A DNA stretch of 64,000 bases from Pseudomonas bubulae (GTDB taxonomy: Bacteria > Pseudomonadota > Gammaproteobacteria > Pseudomonadales > Pseudomonadaceae), in contig NZ_UYJA01000007.1 of the NCBI RefSeq assembly GCF_900618535.1, positions 152,270 to 216,269 on the forward strand. Reading direction: 5' to 3'. Shown piece by piece: positions 11,482-19,447 of this stretch (its first letter is position 1; each line of letters begins with the position of its first letter). The notes under the pieces are model-generated. The model searched no databases and had not been told where the DNA came from. It saw only the letters and a program-made list of their open reading frames with translations. A program made the translations under genes and the position numbers.

Positions 11482-11665
11482 CAAGGGCGATAGATTTTTT
11501 TGAATCGCTTTACAGATCTGGCATAACGAATATTGTGTAGGCAAAGTTTCACAAAGGGTTACAGACGGAGCCTGCAAGGGTTGTAGGCAATGTAGTAAGT
11601 TATGCCGGTGAATATCATGCGAAGCACGCTTCAGTAGCGGGGCTTGTGCTTCAGAGGGTAGCTAA

Positions 11666-13582
11666 TTGAACGATATGGCAAAGAATCTGATCCTGTGGTT
11701 GATCATCGCCGCTGTCCTGGTGACAGTGATGAACAACTTCTCCAGTCCAAACGAGCCACAAACCCTCAACTATTCCGACTTCATCCAGCAAGTTAAGGAT
11801 GGCAAGGTCGAGCGCGTTGCCGTGGATGGCTACGTGATTACCGGCAAACGCAGCGATGGCGATACCTTCAAAACCATCCGTCCGGCGATTCAGGACAACG
11901 GTTTGATCGGCGACCTGGTGGATAACCACGTCACCGTTGAAGGCAAATTGCCTGAGCAACAAAGCATCTGGACCCAGTTGCTGGTTGCGAGCTTCCCGAT
12001 CCTGGTGATTATTGCGGTCTTCATGTTCATGATGCGCCAGATGCAGGGCGGTGCCGGCGGTAAAGGCGGCCCGATGAGCTTTGGCAAGAGCAAGGCGCGG
12101 CTGCTGTCGGAAGACCAGGTCAAGACGACCCTGGCTGACGTGGCAGGTTGCGATGAAGCTAAGGAAGAAGTGGGCGAGCTGGTTGAGTTCCTGCGCGATC
12201 CGGGCAAGTTCCAGCGTCTGGGCGGGCGTATCCCTCGCGGCGTACTGATGGTGGGTCCGCCAGGTACGGGTAAAACCCTGATCGCCAAGGCGATTGCGGG
12301 TGAGGCCAAGGTACCGTTCTTCACTATTTCCGGTTCCGACTTTGTTGAAATGTTCGTGGGCGTTGGTGCAAGCCGTGTTCGTGACATGTTTGAGCAGGCC
12401 AAGAAGCACGCGCCTTGCATCATCTTTATCGATGAGATCGACGCTGTCGGCCGTCACCGTGGTAACGGTATGGGCGGCGGTCATGACGAGCGCGAGCAGA
12501 CCCTTAACCAGTTGCTGGTTGAGATGGACGGCTTTGAGATGAATGACGGCATCATCGTGATTGCCGCCACCAACCGTCCTGACGTGCTTGACCCTGCGCT
12601 GCTGCGTCCAGGTCGCTTTGACCGTCAGGTGGTGGTTGGCTTGCCGGACATCCGTGGTCGCGAGCAGATTCTCAAAGTACACATGCGTAAAGTGCCAATG
12701 GGCGACGACGTCCAGCCGGCTGTTATTGCACGTGGTACCCCGGGCTTCTCGGGTGCCGACCTGGCCAACCTGGTCAACGAAGCTTCCCTGTTCGCGGCGC
12801 GTACCGGCAAGCGTGTTGTTGAAATGAAAGAGTTCGAGCTGGCCAAGGACAAGATCATGATGGGCGCCGAGCGCAAATCGATGGTCATGTCCGATAAAGA
12901 AAAGCGCAACACGGCCTATCACGAAGCGGGTCACGCTATCGTTGGTCGCGTAGTGCCTGAGCATGATCCGGTCTACAAGGTGTCGATCATTCCTCGTGGC
13001 CGCGCCCTGGGCGTGACCATGTTCCTGCCGGAAGAAGATCGCTACAGCTTGTCCAAGCGTGCGCTGATCAGCCAGATCTGCTCGCTGTATGGCGGCCGTA
13101 TCGCTGAAGAGATGACCTTGGGCTTTGACGGTGTGACCACCGGCGCTTCCAACGACATCATGCGAGCCAGCCAGATTGCCCGCAACATGGTGACCAAGTG
13201 GGGCTTGTCCGAGAAGCTCGGCCCGCTGATGTATGCCGAAGACGAAGAGTCCTATCTGGGTCGTGGCGGTGGTCAGTCTGCAAACGTGTCGGGCGAGACA
13301 GCCAAGCTGATCGACTCGGAAGTGCGCAGCATCATTGATCAGTGCTACAACACGGCCAAGCAGATCCTGACCGAAAATCGCGACAAGCTGGATGCAATGG
13401 CTGACGCGTTGATGAAGTACGAAACGATCGATGCCGATCAGATCGACGACATCATGGCGGGTCGTCCGCCACGTGAGCCGCGTGACTGGGAAGATGGCAA
13501 CTCGGGTACCCCGACTGCCCCTACGCTGGATAAAACCGAGCGCCCGGAAACACCTATCGGCGGCCCTGCTGCTGATCAATAA
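11666..13582 (+). CDS. ftsH: ATP-dependent zinc metalloprotease FtsH
   Basis: Membrane-anchored AAA+ protease that degrades unstable cytosolic and misassembled membrane proteins. The 638-residue product has an N-terminal membrane segment (LILWLIIAAVLVTVM), a periplasmic domain and a second membrane segment (LVASFPILVIIAVFMFMM). Walker A GPPGTGKT is at 197-204, a Walker B FIDEIDAVG and second-region arginines follow, and the zinc site HEAGH is at 419-423. A TTG at 11666 is preferred over the ATG at 11675, because AGAGG (11653-11657) sits eight bases from the TTG but too far from the ATG. The tail is long and disordered, as usual in Pseudomonas. Confidence 0.96.
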   Translation: MNDMAKNLILWLIIAAVLVTVMNNFSSPNEPQTLNYSDFIQQVKDGKVERVAVDGYVITGKRSDGDTFKTIRPAIQDNGLIGDLVDNHVTVEGKLPEQQSIWTQLLVASFPILVIIAVFMFMMRQMQGGAGGKGGPMSFGKSKARLLSEDQVKTTLADVAGCDEAKEEVGELVEFLRDPGKFQRLGGRIPRGVLMVGPPGTGKTLIAKAIAGEAKVPFFTISGSDFVEMFVGVGASRVRDMFEQAKKHAPCIIFIDEIDAVGRHRGNGMGGGHDEREQTLNQLLVEMDGFEMNDGIIVIAATNRPDVLDPALLRPGRFDRQVVVGLPDIRGREQILKVHMRKVPMGDDVQPAVIARGTPGFSGADLANLVNEASLFAARTGKRVVEMKEFELAKDKIMMGAERKSMVMSDKEKRNTAYHEAGHAIVGRVVPEHDPVYKVSIIPRGRALGVTMFLPEEDRYSLSKRALISQICSLYGGRIAEEMTLGFDGVTTGASNDIMRASQIARNMVTKWGLSEKLGPLMYAEDEESYLGRGGGQSANVSGETAKLIDSEVRSIIDQCYNTAKQILTENRDKLDAMADALMKYETIDADQIDDIMAGRPPREPRDWEDGNSGTPTAPTLDKTERPETPIGGPAADQ

Positions 13583-13590
13583 GGCTTGAA

Positions 13591-14442
13591 ATGACTTCTG
13601 TTCAGTCCTCAACCCGGTTGCCTTGCGGCAACCGGGTTCTTGATTTGGCCCATACGCATGTTATGGGCATCCTCAATGTCACCCCTGATTCCTTTTCCGA
13701 TGGCGGCCGCTTTGCTGCCCTGGATGCAGCTCTGCGCCATGCAGAGGCGATGGTGCAGGCGGGTGCAACCCTGATTGATGTTGGCGGTGAGTCAACGCGC
13801 CCCGGAGCTCCTGTGGTATTGCCGCAGGAAGAGCTCGACCGGGTTGCTCCTGTTGTCGAGCGAATTGCCCGGGAACTGGATGTGATTATTTCGGTCGATA
13901 CATCCGCGCCAATCGTCATGACCGAGGTTGCGCGCCTGGGAGCAGGGCTGATCAATGATGTGCGCTCGCTGCGCCGTGAAGGGGCCTTGCAGGCCGCTGC
14001 GGCGACAGGCTTGCCGGTATGCCTGATGCATATGCTCGGTGAGCCTGGAGACATGCAGGACAACCCGCATTACGAAGACCTGGTGGGCGAGGTGTCGACG
14101 TTTCTCGCTGACAGCATGGCGCGTTGCGCTGCTGCTGGCATTGGGGCCGAACGCATCGTGCTCGATCCGGGCTTTGGTTTTGCCAAGACATTGCAGCACA
14201 ATTTGAGCCTGTTCAAGCATATGGAGGCCTTGCATGCGCTGGGTCGGCCTTTGCTGGTGGGCGTGTCACGTAAAAGCATGGTCGGGCAGACACTGAACCG
14301 GCCAGTTGCAGGGCGTCTCTATGGCAGTCTGGCGCTTGCAGCATTGGCGATGACCAAGGGTGCGCGCATTCTGCGCGTCCATGATGTTGCCGAAACAGTT
14401 GATGTGGTACGGATGATCGCAGCGGTAGATTCCGCCGACTAA
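13591..14442 (+). CDS. folP: Dihydropteroate synthase
   Basis: Condenses p-aminobenzoate with 6-hydroxymethyl-dihydropterin pyrophosphate in folate synthesis. It is the target of sulfonamides. The 283-residue TIM-barrel product shows both family signatures, GILNVTPDSFSDGGRF (about residues 25-40) and GAGLINDVRSLRREG, plus DPGFGFAKT and the substrate-binding VGVSRKSM. The gene starts eight bases after ftsH, and codons 7-16 contain a perfect 12-bp inverted repeat (see the separate entry). folK, which supplies its substrate, lies elsewhere in the window at 37355-37837. Confidence 0.96.
   Translation: MTSVQSSTRLPCGNRVLDLAHTHVMGILNVTPDSFSDGGRFAALDAALRHAEAMVQAGATLIDVGGESTRPGAPVVLPQEELDRVAPVVERIARELDVIISVDTSAPIVMTEVARLGAGLINDVRSLRREGALQAAAATGLPVCLMHMLGEPGDMQDNPHYEDLVGEVSTFLADSMARCAAAGIGAERIVLDPGFGFAKTLQHNLSLFKHMEALHALGRPLLVGVSRKSMVGQTLNRPVAGRLYGSLALAALAMTKGARILRVHDVAETVDVVRMIAAVDSAD
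13611..13638 (+). repeat. Perfect 12-bp hairpin inside the start of folP
   Basis: AACCCGGTTGCC (13611-13622), loop TTGC, GGCAACCGGGTT (13627-13638), then CTTGATTTGG. It lies within codons 7-16 of folP, about 28 bases after the ftsH stop. The fold resembles a terminator stem but has only a broken T-tract. Confidence 0.8.
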
Positions 14443-14458
14443 GAATGATGGAGCACTT

Positions 14459-15796
14459 ATGACAAAGAAGTATTTTGGCACCGACGGTATTCGTGGTCGG
14501 GTCGGCGTTTATCCGATTACCCCTGACTTTATGCTCAAGTTGGGTTGGGCAGCGGGCATGGCGTTTCGCAGCAAGGGCGCTTGCCGGATCCTGGTAGGCA
14601 AGGACACCCGCATCTCGGGTTACATGTTTGAGTCGGCTCTTGAAGCGGGCTTGTCGGCTGCCGGGGCTGATGTGATGTTGCTGGGGCCTATGCCGACACC
14701 GGCCATTGCCTACCTGACACGTACCTTCCATGCGGAAGCGGGTATCGTGATCAGCGCTTCGCACAATCCCCACGACGATAATGGCATCAAGTTCTTTTCC
14801 GGCGAGGGCACCAAGCTGCCTGACGACGTTGAACTGATGATCGAAGAGTTGCTGGATGCGCCGATGACCGTTGTCGATTCCGACAAGCTCGGCAAGGTCT
14901 CGCGGATCAATGATGCGCCGGGCCGTTATATCGAATTCTGTAAAAGCAGCGTGCCAAGCAGCACCAAATTCAGCGGTATGAAGATTGTTCTCGATTGCGC
15001 CCACGGTGCTACCTACAAGGTTGCGCCAAGTGTTTTCAAGGAGCTGGGTGCTCAAGTCGTTGTTCTGTCGGCGCAGCCTGATGGCCTGAACATCAACGAA
15101 AACTGCGGTTCGACCCATATGGGTCAGTTGCAGGCTGCCGTGGTGGCTGAAGGTGCGGACCTGGGTATTGCTTTTGATGGCGACGGCGATCGCGTGTTGA
15201 TGGTTGACCATACCGGTGCCGTGGTCGATGGCGATGAGCTGTTGTTTATCATTGCCCGTGACCTGCACGAGCGTGGCAAATTGCAGGGTGGCGTTGTCGG
15301 TACGCTGATGAGCAACCTTGGCCTTGAGCTGGCATTGGCTGACCTGGGTATCGAGTTCGTACGCGCCAATGTGGGCGACCGTTACGTTATCGCGGCCCTG
15401 CAAGAGCGTAACTGGCTGGTAGGTGGCGAGAACTCCGGGCATATCGTGTGCTTCCACCACACCACCACCGGCGATGCGATCATTGCGGCGCTGCAGGTGT
15501 TGTTGTCCTTGCGTCGTCGCGATGAAAGCCTGGCCCAGTCGCGTCAGGCGCTGCGCAAGTGCCCGCAAGTGTTACTGAATGTTCGTTTTGCCGGTGGCGT
15601 CGACCCTGTCGAGCACCCGGCGGTGAAGGAGGCGTGCGCGCGAGTGACGGCTGCCATGAATGGCCGTGGTCGTGTGTTGTTGCGCAAGTCCGGAACAGAG
15701 CCTTTGGTGCGCGTGATGGTCGAAGGCGATGACGAAAACATGGTTCGCGGCTACGCCGAAGAGCTGGCAAAACTGGTAAGTGAAGTTTGTGCCTGA
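14459..15796 (+). CDS. glmM: Phosphoglucosamine mutase
   Basis: Interconverts glucosamine-6-phosphate and glucosamine-1-phosphate on the route to UDP-GlcNAc for peptidoglycan and LPS. The 445-residue product carries the active-site phosphoserine Ser101 in VISASHNPHDDNGIK, the magnesium loop FDGDGDR and the sugar-binding GGENSGH. The C-terminal phosphate-binding RKSGTEPLVRVMVEG is intact. Length is exactly family-typical. It lies 16 bases after folP, with GATGGAGCAC providing the ribosome site. Confidence 0.97.
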   Translation: MTKKYFGTDGIRGRVGVYPITPDFMLKLGWAAGMAFRSKGACRILVGKDTRISGYMFESALEAGLSAAGADVMLLGPMPTPAIAYLTRTFHAEAGIVISASHNPHDDNGIKFFSGEGTKLPDDVELMIEELLDAPMTVVDSDKLGKVSRINDAPGRYIEFCKSSVPSSTKFSGMKIVLDCAHGATYKVAPSVFKELGAQVVVLSAQPDGLNINENCGSTHMGQLQAAVVAEGADLGIAFDGDGDRVLMVDHTGAVVDGDELLFIIARDLHERGKLQGGVVGTLMSNLGLELALADLGIEFVRANVGDRYVIAALQERNWLVGGENSGHIVCFHHTTTGDAIIAALQVLLSLRRRDESLAQSRQALRKCPQVLLNVRFAGGVDPVEHPAVKEACARVTAAMNGRGRVLLRKSGTEPLVRVMVEGDDENMVRGYAEELAKLVSEVCA

Positions 15797-15861
15797 TTCG
15801 GCTTGCCAGCTTTGATTTGGTTGGGTAACATCTGCGCCCACTTTGACCGACGAGGTAAAGC

Positions 15862-16617
15862 ATGCGTCGCACTATGGTAGCTGGTAACTGGAAGATGCAC
15901 GGTACCCGCGCCAGCGTCGCTGAGCTGATCGACGGTCTGCGTGGTCTGGTCCTGCCAAACGATGTTGATGTTGCAGTTTTTCCGCCTCAGCTGTTTATTG
16001 ATCGTGTTATCAATGGCTTGCAAGGCGCAGCGATTTCGGTCGGTGCTCAGGATGCTGCAGTGGAGTCGGGGCAGGGCGCGCTGACTGGCGAGATTTCCTC
16101 TAGTCAGTTGGCCGACGCAGGTTGCAAGCTGGTGCTTGTGGGGCACTCCGAACGCCGCCTGATACTGGGTGAGCAGGACGAGGCACTCAATCGCAAGTTT
16201 GCAGCGGCCCAAGCCTCAGGCTTGACGCCAGTGTTGTGCATAGGGGAAACCCTGGAGCAGCGCGAAGCGGGGCAAACGCTGGAAGTGGTAGAGCGTCAGC
16301 TGAATGCCGTGATTGACGAGTTTGGTATTGATGCTTTTGTAAATGCCGTGATTGCATACGAGCCGGTCTGGGCCATTGGCACCGGGCTGACCGCATCACC
16401 ACAGCAAGCGCAAGATGTGCATGCGGCCATTCGCGCACAGCTGGCGCAAAAGAATTCTGAAGTGGCACAAGGTGTGCGGCTTCTATACGGCGGCAGCGTG
16501 AAGGCGGCCAATGCGGTCGAACTGTTCAGCATGCCGGATATCGATGGGGGACTCATTGGCGGGGCTTCCCTGAATGCAGATGAGTTCGGTGCGATCATTC
16601 GTGCCGCAGGAAACTGA
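15862..16617 (+). CDS. tpiA: Triose-phosphate isomerase
   Basis: Interconverts dihydroxyacetone phosphate and glyceraldehyde-3-phosphate. The 251-residue product has the catalytic residues Asn9/Lys11 (AGNWKMHG), His95 (VGHSERR) and Glu167 (AYEPVWAIGTG), and the phosphate-gripping loop LYGGSVKAAN. ATG at 15862 with GACGAGG upstream. It lies 65 bases after glmM and two bases before secG. Confidence 0.97.
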   Translation: MRRTMVAGNWKMHGTRASVAELIDGLRGLVLPNDVDVAVFPPQLFIDRVINGLQGAAISVGAQDAAVESGQGALTGEISSSQLADAGCKLVLVGHSERRLILGEQDEALNRKFAAAQASGLTPVLCIGETLEQREAGQTLEVVERQLNAVIDEFGIDAFVNAVIAYEPVWAIGTGLTASPQQAQDVHAAIRAQLAQKNSEVAQGVRLLYGGSVKAANAVELFSMPDIDGGLIGGASLNADEFGAIIRAAGN

Positions 16618-16619
16618 AA

Positions 16620-17003
16620 ATGCTGGATAACGTCGTAACTGTGTTTCATCTGTTGACAGCATTGGGTGTAATTGCCCTGGTTTTGCTGCAACAGGGCAAG
16701 GGAGCGGATGCTGGAGCATCTTTCGGCGCAGGTGCATCAAATACTGTGTTCGGAAGCCAAGGTTCCTCTACCTTTCTTAGTAAGTTTACTGCTATACTTG
16801 CCGCAGGTTTTTTCATAACCAGCTTGGGGTTAGGTTACTTTGCTAAAGAGAAGGCTGAACAGCTGACTCAAGTAGGTTTGCCAAATCCAGCGGTGTTGGA
16901 AGTTCCAGTGCAAAAGCCGGCTTCAGATGATGTTCCGGTGCTTCAAGAGCAAAAGTCGGCAACTCCTGCGACTGACGTACCTCCAGCTCAAGAGCAAAAG
17001 TAA
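16620..17003 (+). CDS. secG: Protein-export membrane protein SecG
   Basis: Accessory subunit of the SecYEG translocon in the inner membrane. The 127-residue product has two membrane segments (about residues 3-23, and 52-73, FTAILAAGFFITSLGLGY) flanking the conserved cytoplasmic loop GADAGASFGAGASNTVFGSQGS. It then has a polar tail of about 50 residues, Pro/Val/Gln-rich with repeated VPV..LQEQK / VPPAQEQK-like units. Such tails are common in Pseudomonas SecG and vary between species. It starts two bases after the tpiA stop, so it is translated from the tpiA message. A tRNA gene follows 29 bases later. Confidence 0.95.
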   Translation: MLDNVVTVFHLLTALGVIALVLLQQGKGADAGASFGAGASNTVFGSQGSSTFLSKFTAILAAGFFITSLGLGYFAKEKAEQLTQVGLPNPAVLEVPVQKPASDDVPVLQEQKSATPATDVPPAQEQK

Positions 17004-17032
17004 AACGGGTTTCATGATGTAAACGTTGTATT

Positions 17033-17118
17033 GCCGAGGTGGTGGAATTGGTAGACACGCAACCTTGAGGTGGTTGTGCCCATAGGGTGTAGGGGTTCGA
17101 GTCCCCTTCTCGGTACCA
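17033..17118 (+). tRNA. tRNA-Leu (anticodon GAG)
   Basis: An 86-base cloverleaf with acceptor GCCGAGG, a D arm starting TGGTGGAATTGGTAGACAC, and anticodon stem CAACC/GGTTG around the loop TTGAGGT. The anticodon GAG is at 17067-17069. A variable arm of class II size follows, then T arm GGGG-TTCGAGT-CCCC and an encoded 3' CCA. It closely resembles E. coli tRNA-Leu(GAG). Confidence 0.97.
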
Positions 17119-17130
17119 ATTATCAAGAAT

Positions 17131-17153
17131 GCCCGCAGTAGCGGGCTTTCTTG
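17131..17153 (+). terminator. Terminator after tRNA-Leu
   Basis: GCCCGC (17131-17136), loop AGTA, GCGGGC (17141-17146), then TTTCTT. A compact intrinsic terminator closing the tpiA-secG-tRNA-Leu unit. Confidence 0.85.
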
Positions 17154-17214
17154 TATGTGGAAGGTTGGATTGACCCGTCACGGGATCAACCGTATACTTC
17201 CGCTCCAGCTTTGT

Positions 17215-17291
<77 letters not shown>

Positions 17292-17301
17292 GTTTCAGCG
17301 G

Positions 17302-17324
17302 AGCCCCTTTTCAGGGGCTTTTTG
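17302..17324 (+). terminator. Terminator after tRNA-fMet
   Basis: AGCCCC (17302-17307) and GGGGCT (17314-17319) form a short stem with a T-rich loop and a following TTTTTG. It probably gives partial termination, letting some transcripts continue into rimP-nusA. Confidence 0.8.
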
Positions 17325-17369
17325 TTAGCTGGACACTTTATAGCGTCGGTATTCAACGACGTTTCAGAG

Positions 17370-17391
17370 ATGGGCGCTTCGCCCATTTTTT
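17370..17391 (+). terminator. Second terminator-like hairpin before rimP
   Basis: ATGGGCG (17370-17376), loop CTT, CGCCCAT (17380-17386), followed by a run of T to 17391. It lies 42 bases before the rimP start. Two consecutive terminators between the tRNA and rimP suggest control by read-through, perhaps by NusA itself (inference by analogy with the E. coli nusA operon). Confidence 0.8.
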
Positions 17392-17432
17392 CATTTTGCA
17401 CAGCATGCACAAACATGCACTAGGGGGTTCAG

Positions 17433-17891
17433 GTGTCGAGCAAGCTAGAACAGTTGCAGGACTTGTTGGCCCCGGTGGTCGTGGCCCTTGGCTATGAATG
17501 CTGGGGTATTGAATTTTCGGCTCAAGGCCGCCATTCAATGTTGCGTGTGTATATCGACAAGGAAGGCGGCGTACTGGTGGATGACTGCGCTATCGTGAGT
17601 CGTCAGATCAGCGGCGTTCTGGATGTCGAAGATCCTATCGCTGTTGAATACACCCTTGAAGTTTCTTCTCCTGGCATGGAACGCCCGCTGTTCACCCTTG
17701 AACAGTTTGCCCAATTTGTCGGTGAGCAAGTGAAGATCAAGCTGCGCTCGCCTTTTGAAGGGCGACGCAACTTTCAGGGCCTTCTGCGCGGCGTAGAAGA
17801 GCAGGACATCGTGGTGCAGGTTGAAGACCATGAGTTCCTGTTGCCGATCGATATGATCGACAAGGCCAACATTATTCCCAGTTTTGACTGA
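17433..17891 (+). CDS. rimP: Ribosome maturation factor RimP
   Basis: Assists maturation of the 30S subunit. The 152-residue product has the N-terminal alpha/beta domain (GYECWGIEFSAQGRHSMLRVYID, VDDCAIVSRQISGVLDVED, EVSSPGMERPLF) and the C-terminal SH3-like domain. The start is a GTG at 17433 with AGGGGG upstream. It is the first gene of the rimP-nusA-infB-rbfA-truB cluster, and all its products act on ribosomes, transcripts or tRNA. Confidence 0.96.
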   Translation: MSSKLEQLQDLLAPVVVALGYECWGIEFSAQGRHSMLRVYIDKEGGVLVDDCAIVSRQISGVLDVEDPIAVEYTLEVSSPGMERPLFTLEQFAQFVGEQVKIKLRSPFEGRRNFQGLLRGVEEQDIVVQVEDHEFLLPIDMIDKANIIPSFD

Positions 17892-17938
17892 GACGCGGAT
17901 CCCGCGGATCCAATGGCTTGCGAAAGGCGAGGCGTACG

Positions 17939-19420
17939 ATGAGCAAAGAAGTACTGCTGGTTGTTGAGTCGGTGTCCAATGAAAAGGGCGTACCGGCAAA
18001 CGTTATTTTTGAAGCGCTGGAGCTGGCTCTGGCCACCGCTACTAAAAAGCGTTTTGAAGACGAAGTCGAACTGCGTGTGGAAATCAATCGCCACACCGGT
18101 AACTATGAGACTTTCCGTCGCTGGACTGTGGTCGAAGACGAAGATCTGGATGATCCAGCATACGAGTTGGCTGTAGACCAGGCCCAGGCGAAACAGCCAG
18201 GCGCGAAAGCCGGCGATATTATCGAAGAGAAAATCGATTCTATCGAATTCGGTCGAATTGCTGCACAGACGGCCAAACAGGTCATCGTGCAAAAAGTTCG
18301 CGAAGCCGAGCGTGCTCAAGTAGTCGATGCCTATCGTGAGCGTCTGGGCGAAATCATTTCCGGCACCGTTAAAAAGGTGACCCGCGACAATGTGATCGTT
18401 GACCTGGGTAACAACGCTGAAGCGTTGCTGGCCCGTGAAGACATCATTTCGCGTGAGACTTTCCGTGTTGGCGTACGCCTTCGCGCATTGCTCAAGGAAA
18501 TCCGCACTGAAAACCGCGGTCCTCAGCTGATCCTGTCGCGTACAGCGCCAGAGATGCTGATCGAGTTGTTCCGCATTGAAGTGCCAGAAATCTCCGAAGG
18601 CCTGATCGAAGTGATGGCGGCCTCCCGCGATCCTGGATCACGCGCTAAAATAGCCGTTCGCTCGAAAGACAAACGCATTGATCCGCAAGGTGCCTGCATT
18701 GGTATGCGCGGTTCGCGTGTCCAGGCAGTGTCCGGCGAATTGGGCGGAGAGCGAGTGGATATCGTCCTTTGGGATGACAACCCGGCGCAGTTCGTGATCA
18801 ACGCAATGTCGCCAGCAGAAGTGGCGGCTATTATCGTCGACGAAGATGCCCATGCAATGGACATCGCCGTTGGCGCAGACAATCTGGCCCAGGCGATTGG
18901 TCGCGGCGGTCAGAACGTACGTCTGGCCAGCCAGTTGACCGGCTGGACCCTGAACGTGATGACCGAATCGGACATCCAGGCCAAGCAGCAAGCAGAAACC
19001 GGCGATATCCTGCGCAACTTCATCGAAGAGCTGGAAGTTGATGAAGACCTGGCGCAGGTACTGGTTGATGAAGGCTTTACTAGCCTGGAAGAGATTGCCT
19101 ACGTACCGGTGGAGGAAATGCTCAACATCGATGGCTTTGACGAAGATACCGTCAACGAGCTTCGCGCTCGCGCCAAGGATCGACTGTTGACTAAAGCCAT
19201 CGCTACTGAGGAAAAGCTGGCAGACGCCCATCCGGCCGAAGACCTGCTCTCGCTTGAGGGTATGGACAAGGATTTGGCGATGGAACTGGCGGTGCGCGGC
19301 GTAATTACCCGCGAAGACCTGGCCGAGCAGTCTATTGACGACCTGCTCGACATCGACGGCATTGACGATGATCGTGCCGGCAAGTTGATCATGGCCGCCC
19401 GAGCCCATTGGTTCGAGTAA
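17939..19420 (+). CDS. nusA: Transcription termination/antitermination factor NusA
   Basis: Binds RNA polymerase and nascent RNA, modulating pausing, intrinsic termination and rRNA antitermination. The 493-residue product has an N-terminal RNAP-binding domain, an S1 domain (about residues 135-200), and two KH domains (including GMRGSRVQAVSGELGGERVDIV and AIGRGGQNVRLASQLTGW). The two C-terminal acidic helix-hairpin repeats typical of gammaproteobacteria are also present. ATG at 17939 with AGGCGAGG (17925-17932). An in-frame upstream start at 17918 is not conserved. The spacer before it holds a tandem CGGATCC repeat. Confidence 0.97.
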   Translation: MSKEVLLVVESVSNEKGVPANVIFEALELALATATKKRFEDEVELRVEINRHTGNYETFRRWTVVEDEDLDDPAYELAVDQAQAKQPGAKAGDIIEEKIDSIEFGRIAAQTAKQVIVQKVREAERAQVVDAYRERLGEIISGTVKKVTRDNVIVDLGNNAEALLAREDIISRETFRVGVRLRALLKEIRTENRGPQLILSRTAPEMLIELFRIEVPEISEGLIEVMAASRDPGSRAKIAVRSKDKRIDPQGACIGMRGSRVQAVSGELGGERVDIVLWDDNPAQFVINAMSPAEVAAIIVDEDAHAMDIAVGADNLAQAIGRGGQNVRLASQLTGWTLNVMTESDIQAKQQAETGDILRNFIEELEVDEDLAQVLVDEGFTSLEEIAYVPVEEMLNIDGFDEDTVNELRARAKDRLLTKAIATEEKLADAHPAEDLLSLEGMDKDLAMELAVRGVITREDLAEQSIDDLLDIDGIDDDRAGKLIMAARAHWFE

Positions 19421-19447
19421 TTAGGCGCGGCCTGAGGAGAGAAATGC

